Below are positions 1 through 7,935 of a DNA stretch of 54,208 nucleotides, piece after piece. This DNA comes from Clostridia bacterium. Its GTDB lineage: Bacteria; Bacillota; Clostridia; Lachnospirales; Lachnospiraceae. The stretch is from the NCBI GenBank assembly GCA_026000945.1, contig BNZI01000007.1, positions 1-54,208 on the forward strand, read 5' to 3'. Under the pieces are notes generated by a model. That model did no database searches, was not told the origin of the DNA, and saw only the letters and a list, made by a program, of their open reading frames with translations. Each line of letters begins with the position of its first letter. Within the stretch, counting starts at the first letter, position 1. Position numbers and translations under genes: made by a program.

Positions 1-234
1 AAAAAAACCTTATATTGATAATATAATACAAAAATATACAAATTGATATTAACAATCATCATTTTTTTTCTTACATAATCAATAGAAAACTGTAAAGAAA
101 ATTTAAACAAAATAAAAAAATATCGAATGTGAGATTGATTAAAATTTTGCAAAATGAGGGGAAAACAATTATTTACACAAAAACCCATGACCTTTAAGTT
201 TTTCAATGTGCAGATGAAACCATTGCGATAGCCC

Positions 235-396
235 AGGGGCGTGTTTACACTACCCGAAATGCTCAGATTTTAAGTGTATTTTCTCTGCTCTACAAGGCAA
301 TTTTTTTTAGACATAGAGTTTGTATTTCAAAAAAAATTAACACAGACCAGTACAAAATCTACAAAAAGATAGACGTCCTGCAAGTGTGAACGTCTT
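235..396. repeat. Family 2 MITE-like element with GGGCGTGTT ends
   Basis: The left end reads AGGGGCGTGTTTACACTA and the right end, reverse-complemented, begins TAAGACGTTCACACTTG, so the ends are imperfect inverted repeats. The inner right part (ACCAGTACAAAATCTAC, then AAAGATAGACGTCCT) recurs near 28,300 and, inverted, near 31,280. No coding capacity is visible. The 1-659 stretch has no credible gene; it is AT-rich DNA plus this element and the two entries that follow. Confidence 0.6.
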
Positions 397-447
397 ATGG
401 GTGTTAGCCAAGCACGAGGCGCCTATTTTTGATCTGTTTTACTCTGG

Positions 448-530
448 TGTGCGTTTAGAGCATTTTTTTGCATCTTGCTTGCGGTAGAATGTTAGTCTAT
501 CTGTCCTTTTATCGTATCTGAATGTCTTAA
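448..530. repeat. Fragment of family 1 MITE
   Basis: The stretch TTAGAGCATTTTTTTGCATC followed by TTGCTTGCGGTAGAATGTT matches one half of the family 1 elements at 16,234 and 31,298 (CTTGCGGTAGAATGTT and CTTGCAGGAGAATATT). The other half is not found, so this is probably a decayed partial copy. Confidence 0.4.
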
Positions 531-537
531 AATATCT

Positions 538-596
538 CTAGGGCGTGTTCATACTATTCGAATACTAAGATTTTAAATAGTGCGAACACGCCCTAG
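538..596. repeat. Family 2 solo hairpin, about 59 bp
   Basis: CTAGGGCGTGTTCATACTA at 538-556 pairs with TAGTGCGAACACGCCCTAG at 578-596, matching 17 of 19 positions around a 21-nt loop. The stem is the same as the family 2 ends. It lies downstream of the minus-strand oxidoreductase (660-2261), so it could also act as a transcription stop, although no clear T-run follows. Confidence 0.7.
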
Positions 597-659
597 GTTT
601 ATCCTAAAACATAAAATTTTTAAGCTGAATTATCCTAGTTTTGTATTGATGATCAATTA

Positions 660-2261
660 TCATAGTTGTTTCGCCACAGCTTCGGCTATTTTGATTCCAT
701 CAATTGCGGCAGAGGTAATTCCGCCTGCATAGCCTGCTCCCTCCGCACAGGGAAAAATACCTGAAATATTACTTTCAAAATGTTCATCTCGTTCTATGCG
801 TAAGGGGGAGGAAGTTCGGCTTTCGACTGCGGATAAAATACAGTCTTGGCGGTTAAAGTCAGGGATCTTTTGACCAAATAAATCCATTGCTTCAATAAAA
901 TCTTGGTTCAGCGTGCCAGGAAGAATAGAAGTTAGATTAGAATAAGCATAAGCCCCTTTAATTTGTGGTTGAATCAGATCTGCTTTTGTACTGCTTTGAT
1001 CTTTTTGGAAATCTCCATAAAGCTGGATAGGGATTTTTCCTTGTTCTAAAGAAAAAGCACGCCTTTCCAATTGTTCTTGAAAGTCAAGCCCGCTCAGTGG
1101 ATTTTCTACTTGAGGAAAATCATCAGGATTAACGGAAACGACAATTGCGCTATTAGCATTTACTCCATTTCTTCCAGAATAACTCATTCCGTTTACTGCT
1201 AGATGATGAGCTTGGGAAGAGGCATTCACCACATAGCCACCGGGACACATGCAAAAAGAATATACAGAGCGACCTGAGCTGGTTTTCGTACTTAACTTAT
1301 ATTCCGCTGGTGGGCAAAGATGGGCAAGATTTCCGTATTGGCGGGAGGAGATCATTTCTTGTGGGTGTTGTACACGAAAACCTACAGAAAAGGACTTTGC
1401 TTTACAGAGCAGCCCTTTTTGGCTTAGCATACGGAAAGTATCTCTAGCACTGTGTCCAATAGCCAGAACTAAAGAGTGAACGGGTAGAATTTTCTCAGAA
1501 TTTATTTCAATGGATTGTATTTTTCCATTTTCAATAAAAATATCACTTAGTTGGTGACGAAAGCGGATTTCTCCTCCTGCTCGTAGAATACGTCGGCGTA
1601 GTTCTAGAATTACTTTTTGTAAAACGTCTGTACCAATATGCGGCTTATACCAAGTCAAAATTTTAGGGTCTGCACCACACTCTGTAAAAATCTCTAATAC
1701 TTTTCTACTCCGAAAAGAAGTATCTTTAATCGAAGTCGTGAGTTTTCCGTCAGAAAAGGCTCCAGCCCCACCTTCGCCGAATTGTACGTTGGATTCGGGG
1801 TCCAAAAGTCCACTTTTCCAAAAGTCTTCCACTTTTTGTTTTCGGAGCTCTGCGCCGTCACCTCTTTCTAATACAAGAGGTGAAAAACCATGTTCGGCTA
1901 ACATCAAAGCACAAAACAAGCCTGCAGGACCTGCGCCAATGATAATAGGGCGCAGGTAGGAAGATATAGAATTTTCTTTCCTTGAGGGGAAGCGATAGCT
2001 TCCGGATTCGTGTTGTTGAATATGTGTTTTATACTTGGGATTGCTTAAAACTTTTTCTAGCACTTTTTTTTCATTTTTGATTTCTACATCTACAATATAA
2101 TGATAAAAGACTTGATTGGCTTTTCGAGCATCTATAGATTGGCGGTAAATCATTAAAGATCGTAGATCTTCTTTAGGAATAGAAAGGATGTTTAATACTT
2201 TTTTGTCAAGGTCTTTTGCCTTGTGGGATAGGGGTAGTTTAATTTGTTGTATTCGGATCAT
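660..2261 (-). CDS. NAD(P)/FAD-dependent oxidoreductase (COG2509-like)
   Basis: This 533-residue flavoprotein has a dinucleotide-binding motif near residue 107 (IIIGAGPAGLFCALMLAEHG), followed by LVLERGDGAE and a second GGAGAFSDGKL segment. The C-terminal part carries GIFPCAEGAGYAGGITSAAIDG, typical of COG2509 'uncharacterised FAD-dependent dehydrogenases'. The length fits that family. The first ~95 residues form the N-terminal alpha/beta domain usual for it. The physiological substrate is unknown. The start ATG has AGGAAG about 11 nt upstream, inside the end of the upstream plsC, so the two genes form a minus-strand operon with a 3-nt gap. Assignment to the flavoprotein superfamily is secure; the specific reaction is not. 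Confidence 0.85.
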   Translation of the reverse strand: MIRIQQIKLPLSHKAKDLDKKVLNILSIPKEDLRSLMIYRQSIDARKANQVFYHYIVDVEIKNEKKVLEKVLSNPKYKTHIQQHESGSYRFPSRKENSISSYLRPIIIGAGPAGLFCALMLAEHGFSPLVLERGDGAELRKQKVEDFWKSGLLDPESNVQFGEGGAGAFSDGKLTTSIKDTSFRSRKVLEIFTECGADPKILTWYKPHIGTDVLQKVILELRRRILRAGGEIRFRHQLSDIFIENGKIQSIEINSEKILPVHSLVLAIGHSARDTFRMLSQKGLLCKAKSFSVGFRVQHPQEMISSRQYGNLAHLCPPAEYKLSTKTSSGRSVYSFCMCPGGYVVNASSQAHHLAVNGMSYSGRNGVNANSAIVVSVNPDDFPQVENPLSGLDFQEQLERRAFSLEQGKIPIQLYGDFQKDQSSTKADLIQPQIKGAYAYSNLTSILPGTLNQDFIEAMDLFGQKIPDFNRQDCILSAVESRTSSPLRIERDEHFESNISGIFPCAEGAGYAGGITSAAIDGIKIAEAVAKQL

Positions 2262-2264
2262 TTT

Positions 2265-3038
2265 TTAAATTTCTTCCTGTAAATCTCGGCGGATTTGCTG
2301 AATATCCATTAATAGATTTTTCACTTCATTTTGTAATAAGGCAGGTAGCTCTTTGCGTTCTTGCGGAGTCATCGTTTTGGTTTGGATAGGTTCACCAAAC
2401 TTGATGATCAGATGTTGTTTGGAGATCAGACGAGGAAATTGCCTTTCCCAGACTCTGTCTGAGTGGGAGATGGCGACTGGAACAATCGGGCAAGAGTTTT
2501 TGAAAGCAATTTTTAAACTGCCGGCCTTAAATTCAGCTAAATGTAATTCATCTGGATCCGTACTTCTGGTTCCTTCAGGAAAAACCCATATGGACAGGCC
2601 ATCTTTCATATGTTGACTTGCTGCATGGACTGCTTCTAAAGCATATTTTGGTTCTTCACGATTGACAAAAACAGAACCGCTTAAATCCATCCAATCACGT
2701 AATAGAGGAATCTTTTTTAGCTCTTTTTTACTAAGAAATCCTGTGGGGTGAATGAGAAGGCTAAAAACGCTGATAATATCTAAAAATCCTCTATGGTTGG
2801 CTACATAAAGTATAGGTTCGCCTAGATCCAACTGTTCAGGATGGAGCACGGTAAGTTTAATTCGACATAATTTTAATACACGTCTGAATCCTTTTTGGAT
2901 AGTTTCCATACATCGCTTCATGCGAGAGTATTTTTCTTCGCTTTCATTATCTATAATTTTATATTCACGACGCTTTTTGGGAATTAAAGAAATAAAAAAG
3001 AAAGCAAGATAAAGATAAACAACAATAAAGAGTAACAT
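2265..3038 (-). CDS. plsC: 1-acyl-sn-glycerol-3-phosphate acyltransferase (PlsC family)
   Basis: PlsC-type enzymes add the second acyl chain to lysophosphatidic acid at the membrane during phospholipid synthesis. The catalytic HX4D motif is present as NHRGFLD and the glycerol-phosphate binding motif as FPEGTRS. A hydrophobic segment (MLLFIVVYLYLAFFFISLI) at the N-terminus should anchor it. I choose ATG at 3038, preceded at 13 nt by GGGGAAAGGA. A TTG at 3071 would add 11 residues but has no ribosome site. The length of 257 residues is usual. It is probably co-transcribed with the FAD oxidoreductase that begins 3 nt downstream. The acyl-donor type (CoA or ACP) cannot be told. Confidence 0.88.
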   Translation of the reverse strand: MLLFIVVYLYLAFFFISLIPKKRREYKIIDNESEEKYSRMKRCMETIQKGFRRVLKLCRIKLTVLHPEQLDLGEPILYVANHRGFLDIISVFSLLIHPTGFLSKKELKKIPLLRDWMDLSGSVFVNREEPKYALEAVHAASQHMKDGLSIWVFPEGTRSTDPDELHLAEFKAGSLKIAFKNSCPIVPVAISHSDRVWERQFPRLISKQHLIIKFGEPIQTKTMTPQERKELPALLQNEVKNLLMDIQQIRRDLQEEI

Positions 3039-3077
3039 AAATGAACGAATATCCTTTCCCCGCTTGAGCAAGCGGCA

Positions 3078-3150
3078 AGAACCTGTTTAGTATTTTTAAA
3101 CGAGGAGAATTGTGCATATAGTTTTTCTTCCTAAAAAAGTAAGAAGATCT
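3078..3150. repeat. Fragment of family 1 MITE
   Basis: AAGAACCTGTTTAGTATTTT followed by AAACGAGGAGAATTGTGCAT and ATAGTTTTTCTTCC matches the left half of the family 1 element at 7751 (CCTGTTTTAAGTATCTC, AGAATTTTGCGTATAAATTT). The right half is missing; the two-hairpin element begins where it should be. Confidence 0.5.
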
Positions 3151-3240
3151 AGTGCGCCTAAAGGGCGAAAGCGCGACTAAGCACCTGATTGCTTCAGCTA
3201 GAATCCACAGGAGAAAAACTTCCTGTGGATTAAGTTTCAG
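3151..3240. repeat. Two-hairpin element, copy 1
   Basis: Hairpin 1 pairs AGTGCGC with GCGCGACT (one bulged base). After the linker CACCTGATTGCTTCAG, hairpin 2 pairs AATCCACAGGA (3202-3212) with TCCTGTGGATT (3221-3231) around a GAAAAACT loop. The linker and loop match the copy at 21,095-21,190, but the stem sequences differ. On the plus strand it lies upstream of the pheA promoter. Confidence 0.6.
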
Positions 3241-3307
3241 CCTATTATAAAATAAGCCTAAAAGAAAGGCAAGTTAAAGGAGTTGATATACAAATGAAAA
3301 GATTTAT

Positions 3308-3337
3308 TTTACAAAGCGTTGTTTTCTATTATATAAT
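3308..3337 (+). promoter_or_regulatory. Sigma-A type promoter for pheA
   Basis: TTTACA (3308-3313) and TATAAT (3332-3337) are separated by 18 bp. A small hairpin follows (ATCCGTA, loop, TACGGAT at about 3352-3372) between the promoter and the pheA start at 3392. No leader peptide or T-box-like signal was recognised. Confidence 0.65.
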
Positions 3338-3391
3338 AGAAAGCAAAAATCATCCGTAGGGGTTTTACGGATAGCAAACAAAGGCGTATCC

Positions 3392-4531
3392 ATGGAAAAT
3401 TTAGAAACGAATCATTTGAAAAATTTAAGGTGGGAATTAGATAAACTTGATCAAGAAATTTTAGCATTGTTTCAGCGAAGAATGCAACTTTGTGAAAAAG
3501 TAGTGCAGTTTAAGAAAAAAAATGGAAAACCTGTTTTAGATACGCAGAGGGAGAAAGAAAAATTATTAGAAATTAACAAGCAAACTGCTATTCCTTATCA
3601 AAAAGGTGCGAGAGAATTATTTTTCAATCTGATGTCTATTGGAAGAAAAAAGCAATATGAACTGTTGGGCGAAGACTTTCTTTTTGCGTTTGAGGAAAAA
3701 GAAAGTCTCCAAAAAAAGAATATTACTGTAGCTTTTCAAGGAGTGGAAGGGGCATATTCACATTTGGCTTTGCAAAAATATTTTGGACAGAGTTCGGATA
3801 TATTGCCGAAAGCAAAAAAAGAATTTATGGATGTGATGAAAGCGGTAGAAACAGGGGAGGCGGATTATGCAGTTTTACCCATTGAAAACTCTACTGTAGG
3901 TATTATTTTTGATGTCTATGATTTACTAGCTTTGTACGATCATGCTATTGTAGGGGAGATTGGTTTTCCTATCAAACATGCCTTATTAGCTGTACCTGGT
4001 ACAACGCTTGAGTCTATTCGGATTGTATATTCCCATCCCCAAGCTTTGGCACAATCGGCTGAATTTTTGAAGCAATATCCGCAGTGGTCTATACAAAGTA
4101 TGGAAAACACAGCGGCAGCGGCAAAGAAGATTGCTTTAGACAATGATCAAACACAAGCGGCGATTGCCAGTGAAACTGCTGCAGATTTGTATCATTTAAA
4201 TAGATTAAAAGAAGAAATTAATTTTGAAAAAAATAATGAAACTCGTTTTATTGTGATATCGAAAAGAAAATTTTTTCTATCGTCAGCGAATAAAGTAAGC
4301 ATTTATTTTGAAATTCCCCATGAAAGTGGGTCTTTATATTCCGTACTTTCACATTTTTTTCATTATCAAATTAATATGAGTAAAATTGAATCTAGACCAA
4401 TATTAAGAAAAAAATGGGAATATCGTTTTTTTATTGACTTCATCGGAAATTTAAAAGAAAGTTCTGTACAACATCTTTTGCAAGGTATAAAAGCGGAAAC
4501 ATTCAAATTAAAAATCTTAGGAAATTATTGA
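3392..4531 (+). CDS. pheA: Bifunctional chorismate mutase / prephenate dehydratase (P-protein)
   Basis: The protein converts chorismate to prephenate and then to phenylpyruvate in phenylalanine synthesis. Residues ~8-90 form an AroQ-type helical chorismate mutase (LRWELDKLDQEILALFQRR, then VVQFKKKNGKPVLD). Residues ~112-290 are the prephenate dehydratase domain, with VEGAYSHLA, PIENSTVGI and the catalytic TRF triad in NNETRFIVIS. The C-terminus is an ACT regulatory domain with the IESRP phenylalanine-binding motif, so feedback inhibition by phenylalanine is expected. The 379-residue length is normal. The start ATG follows AAAGGCG. The next gene starts 9 nt after the stop. Confidence 0.96.
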   Translation: MENLETNHLKNLRWELDKLDQEILALFQRRMQLCEKVVQFKKKNGKPVLDTQREKEKLLEINKQTAIPYQKGARELFFNLMSIGRKKQYELLGEDFLFAFEEKESLQKKNITVAFQGVEGAYSHLALQKYFGQSSDILPKAKKEFMDVMKAVETGEADYAVLPIENSTVGIIFDVYDLLALYDHAIVGEIGFPIKHALLAVPGTTLESIRIVYSHPQALAQSAEFLKQYPQWSIQSMENTAAAAKKIALDNDQTQAAIASETAADLYHLNRLKEEINFEKNNETRFIVISKRKFFLSSANKVSIYFEIPHESGSLYSVLSHFFHYQINMSKIESRPILRKKWEYRFFIDFIGNLKESSVQHLLQGIKAETFKLKILGNY

Positions 4532-4540
4532 GGTACAACA

Positions 4541-5761
4541 GTGGAAAATAATATGTTGATTTTATATCGAAATACGGTATTAGATAAAGATTTAAATGAT
4601 TTTTTGGCGTTCATGGAGGAGGGCAAAAAAACGATTATGCCCAATACAGAATTATGGCATCAAAGAGAAGCAACTTCCGCTTATATGCTTAATAAATTTT
4701 TTCATTTTGCACATCTTTATGGATTATCTGGAAATGTATGGCATGGGTTTTTGTCTATTTTTTTAGTCAGCACTGAAAATCCTTTTAGTTACGCCTGGGA
4801 ATTGAATCAAGATATGGAAAGTTCGCCTTGGGATGCTGTGGCATTACGAGATTTTGAAACCATTTGGCACTGGAAAAATTATGATTTTTCACAGATGAAA
4901 TTAAGTATTCCTTCGGGTACTATGGAATATTTATGTTCATGTCCTAGAGAAAATGTGCGCTCTACAAAATTTTCTTTTATTATGATGAAAGAATTAGAGG
5001 AATTTAGTGTAAACCTAGGGAAAGCCAAAGATGGAAAAGAAATTTTAGCCTTAACCAAAAGCTTTTATCAAAAATATGGAATTGGAAGCTTGGGCTTAAA
5101 TCCGGCTTTTTCTTTAAAAATAGACGATGGAGAAGTAGTATTAGACCCAATTGCCCATATGGATGGAGGTTCTTTGCAAGATATTATCGGATATGAGAAG
5201 CAAAGGGATTGTTTATTGAGAAATACAGAAGCTTTTGTACAGGGAAAACCTGCTAATCATGTTTTACTGTTTGGAGATAGTGGAACGGGAAAAAGTTCTT
5301 GTATTAAGGCTCTATTGGGGCTATACTACGAGAAAGGTTTACGAATGATTGAAGTGCGTCAGCATCAGTTAGATGATTTGCCTAAATTATTAAAACAAAT
5401 TCGGAACAGAAACTATAAATTTATTCTTTATATAGATGATTTATCTTTTGAACATGTGGATACATCTTTGTCTTATTTGAAAGATGTTATTGACCATAGT
5501 TTGGAAAAAAAAGCAGATCAAGTTTTGATTTATGCTACTTCCAGCCAGCAGCATAACCTATTTGGAGAATGTATTTATTTTCCGTCTCCTACACCTCAAG
5601 AATTTGAAACTATGCTTTTGGAATTAGCAAAACGTGCTGATTTAAATTTATCTGAAGAAGAAATTTTAGTTTTGGCAAAACGGTGGGAATTAGAGCATGA
5701 GCAATTATCAGGTAGAGTTGCTGTACAGTATATTACCCATTTACTTCATCAAATGGATTGA
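4541..5761 (+). CDS. DUF815-family AAA+ ATPase
   Basis: This 406-residue protein has a Walker A motif near residue 245 (GDSGTGKSSCIKAL) and a Walker B-like ILYIDDLSF near residue 301. Spacing and sequence match the DUF815 family of predicted AAA+ ATPases, common in Clostridia and without a firmly established role. The N-terminal ~200 residues have no recognised domain. It starts at GTG 4541, with GAGG 7 nt upstream, 9 nt after pheA, and is probably transcribed with it. A link to phenylalanine synthesis is not implied. Confidence 0.85.
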   Translation: MENNMLILYRNTVLDKDLNDFLAFMEEGKKTIMPNTELWHQREATSAYMLNKFFHFAHLYGLSGNVWHGFLSIFLVSTENPFSYAWELNQDMESSPWDAVALRDFETIWHWKNYDFSQMKLSIPSGTMEYLCSCPRENVRSTKFSFIMMKELEEFSVNLGKAKDGKEILALTKSFYQKYGIGSLGLNPAFSLKIDDGEVVLDPIAHMDGGSLQDIIGYEKQRDCLLRNTEAFVQGKPANHVLLFGDSGTGKSSCIKALLGLYYEKGLRMIEVRQHQLDDLPKLLKQIRNRNYKFILYIDDLSFEHVDTSLSYLKDVIDHSLEKKADQVLIYATSSQQHNLFGECIYFPSPTPQEFETMLLELAKRADLNLSEEEILVLAKRWELEHEQLSGRVAVQYITHLLHQMD

Positions 5762-5927
5762 CGCATCCGCCTTTAGAGAAAGCCCGCTTTTACAATTATT
5801 GCTTGAAGCGGTGGAAAGTGCTAGCAGAGTATATCAACGAGGGGGTGGGTTACTATCCCATCTTCTAAGTCTACATTTATGGATTAAATAATGCAGACTC
5901 CGTTAAACCAAGATAGAGAGGAGCAGT

Positions 5928-6632
5928 ATGCAAGGTAATGGAATTTTAGTAGTAGATGACGAAAAGGAAATAGCGGATTTGATTGAAATCCATCTTGCCA
6001 GTGATGGATATAAAGTGTTTAAAGCTGCCCAAGCGCAAGAGGGCATAGATATTTTAAACCGTGAAGAAATTCAATTAGTTCTTTTAGATATTATGATGCC
6101 AGGAATGAATGGTCTGGAGTTATGTCGAAAAATTCGTGAATACAATAACGTTCCGGTTATTATGTTAAGTGCAAAGTCTACAGATTTAGATAAAATTGTG
6201 GGTTTAACCAGCGGAGCGGATGATTACGTCACCAAACCATTTAATCCGTTGGAGCTAACAGCTAGAGTAAAATCTCAAATCCGGCGTTATCAAGATTTAA
6301 ATCCAAAAAAAGAAACGGTAATTTCTGAAAAAAGTGATATTAGTTTGAAAGGTTTAGAGATTAATCGGGAAAATCATCAAGTTATTGTATATGGGGAGCA
6401 AGTTCACTTGACACCGATAGAATTTGATATCTTATATTTATTGGCTTCTCATCCGGGCAAAGTATTTAGTACGGATGAAATTTTTGCCCAAGTATGGAAT
6501 ACGAAAGTATATGAAGCAAATAACACAGTTATGGTACATATTCGGCGTTTAAGGGGAAAGATGAAAGAAGATACCAGAAAAAATAAAATCATTACTACTG
6601 TCTGGGGGGTAGGCTACAAAATTGAAGCATGA
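5928..6632 (+). CDS. OmpR/VanR-family DNA-binding response regulator
   Basis: The N-terminal receiver domain (~1-118) has the acidic pair VVDDEKE, the phosphoacceptor aspartate in LLDIMMPGMNG, the conserved threonine/serine region VIMLSAKS and the lysine in DDYVTKPF. The C-terminal winged helix (~135-232) includes LTPIEFDILYLLASHPG and VHIRRLRGKM. It matches VanR-type regulators. Its partner kinase overlaps the 3' end by 11 nt. The ribosome site GAGAGGAG precedes ATG 5928. The preceding 166 nt holds no gene that I can support. The target genes may include the downstream ABC cassette, by proximity only. Confidence 0.93.
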   Translation: MQGNGILVVDDEKEIADLIEIHLASDGYKVFKAAQAQEGIDILNREEIQLVLLDIMMPGMNGLELCRKIREYNNVPVIMLSAKSTDLDKIVGLTSGADDYVTKPFNPLELTARVKSQIRRYQDLNPKKETVISEKSDISLKGLEINRENHQVIVYGEQVHLTPIEFDILYLLASHPGKVFSTDEIFAQVWNTKVYEANNTVMVHIRRLRGKMKEDTRKNKIITTVWGVGYKIEA

Positions 6633-7731
6633 AAAAGAAAGGCAATTTTCTACTCATGTTTTAAAAAATATTATTTATAGTGCAACGATTGCCCTAGTAG
6701 TTAATATTTTCTTAAATATCAACTTAAATATTTTGGCTACTTCAGAATATAAAAAAATCTTATTTAATGATAAGGGTAATCCATCGATCTTTTGGATGAT
6801 TATTTATGACGTAACTGCAATTTTGATTTTTTCTCTAATTTTTTTCTTTTTGCAACGGAATACTTTACTGTCCATAGAAAAAATGTCAGAAGTTGTACAA
6901 AAAATATCTGATGGTCAACTAGACGCTAGAGTAGAAAATGATGAAGATAATGAATTCTCTTTAATGGCAAAAAATTTGAACCGTATGGCAGAAAAAATTT
7001 CCCTTTTGATTAATCAAGAAAGGGAAATCAAAAAAACAAAGGATGATCTAATCACCAACGTAGCTCATGATTTAAAAACACCATTGACTTCTATTATTGG
7101 TTATGTGGATGTCTTGATTCATAAATCCATAGCTTCTGAGGAAGACAAGCAGAGATATTTACAGATTGTTTATGAAAAGTCTAAATATTTAGAGCAATTA
7201 ATTGAAGATTTATTTGGGTTTACGAAAACGGAAAATGGACAGGTAAACCTTACTTTAGGGCAAATTGATATTGTAGAATTAATGGAGCAAATTTTATCTG
7301 AGTTTATCCCTAATTTAGAAGAAAATCATTTGAGTTATGAGATAGAAAGCAATATAGAATCAAAAATCATTGAAGCAGACGGGCATTTACTTTCCCGTTT
7401 ATTTTCTAATTTACTCAATAATGCAATTAAATACGGGAAGGAAGGAAAAAAATTAATTTTACATATAGAAGGACAGGAAGATTTTGTTAAAGTATCTGTG
7501 ATTAATTTTGGGGATATTATTCCTGAAGATAAGTTGGGACGTATTTTTGAAAAATTTTACCGTTTAGAAGAATCTAGAAACTCCTCTGTTTCTGGTACAG
7601 GTTTAGGCTTGGCCATTGTAAAAAATATTGTGGATATGCATGGAGGAAAAATAGAAGTGAAAAGCAACTATTTAGAAGGGACTGTATTTTGCGTAAGATT
7701 CAATACAAAAATTTCCCTTGTGACGGATTAG
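6622..7731 (+). CDS. VanS-like sensor histidine kinase
   Basis: Two membrane segments (about residues 12-36 and 57-79) flank a short external loop, followed by a HAMP linker. The dimerisation helix carries the phosphoacceptor histidine in HDLKTPLTSIIGY. The catalytic domain has the N box (NLLNNAIKYG) and G boxes (FEKFYRLEES, GTGLGLAIVKNI). It starts at TTG 6622, overlapping the regulator, which implies translational coupling. The small sensing loop suggests a membrane-proximal signal. It resembles VanS-type kinases, but no vanHAX genes are present, so glycopeptide sensing should not be assumed. Confidence 0.93.
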   Translation: MKHEKERQFSTHVLKNIIYSATIALVVNIFLNINLNILATSEYKKILFNDKGNPSIFWMIIYDVTAILIFSLIFFFLQRNTLLSIEKMSEVVQKISDGQLDARVENDEDNEFSLMAKNLNRMAEKISLLINQEREIKKTKDDLITNVAHDLKTPLTSIIGYVDVLIHKSIASEEDKQRYLQIVYEKSKYLEQLIEDLFGFTKTENGQVNLTLGQIDIVELMEQILSEFIPNLEENHLSYEIESNIESKIIEADGHLLSRLFSNLLNNAIKYGKEGKKLILHIEGQEDFVKVSVINFGDIIPEDKLGRIFEKFYRLEESRNSSVSGTGLGLAIVKNIVDMHGGKIEVKSNYLEGTVFCVRFNTKISLVTD

Positions 7732-7750
7732 TCATCTCTGTGTTTTGGTA

Positions 7751-7922
7751 AGAGCCTGTTTTAAGTATCTCAAAACGAAAAGAATTTTGCGTATAAATTT
7801 TTCTAGACGAAGAGCTGACGAAAGAATACTGGACGTATTTCAAGGAATTCAGAGATCGTAGGAGGAAAAGTCAAAGTAAATCACAACTTTTCCTGTAAGT
7901 GAGATATTTAAAACAGGCTCTA
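7751..7922. mobile_element. Family 1 MITE, intact, 172 bp
   Basis: The left end AGAGCCTGTTTTAAGTATCT (7751 onward) and the reverse complement of the right end agree at 21 of 22 positions. There is no ORF. No clear target duplication is seen. It sits between the histidine kinase and the exported-protein gene, and its right end is only 13 bp from the start codon at 7936, abutting the GATGAGG ribosome site. Confidence 0.8.
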
Positions 7923-7935
7923 AGATGAGGAAAAA

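Noticed and set aside
5697..5891. A 64-codon open frame overlapping the end of the DUF815 ATPase
   Set aside because: It starts inside a secure gene in another frame, lacks a ribosome site, and the extension into the 166-bp gap has no recognisable content.
5928..7731. Glycopeptide-resistance (van) locus
   Set aside because: Only VanR/VanS-like regulators are present; no vanH, ligase or vanX gene follows, and such pairs are common general regulators.
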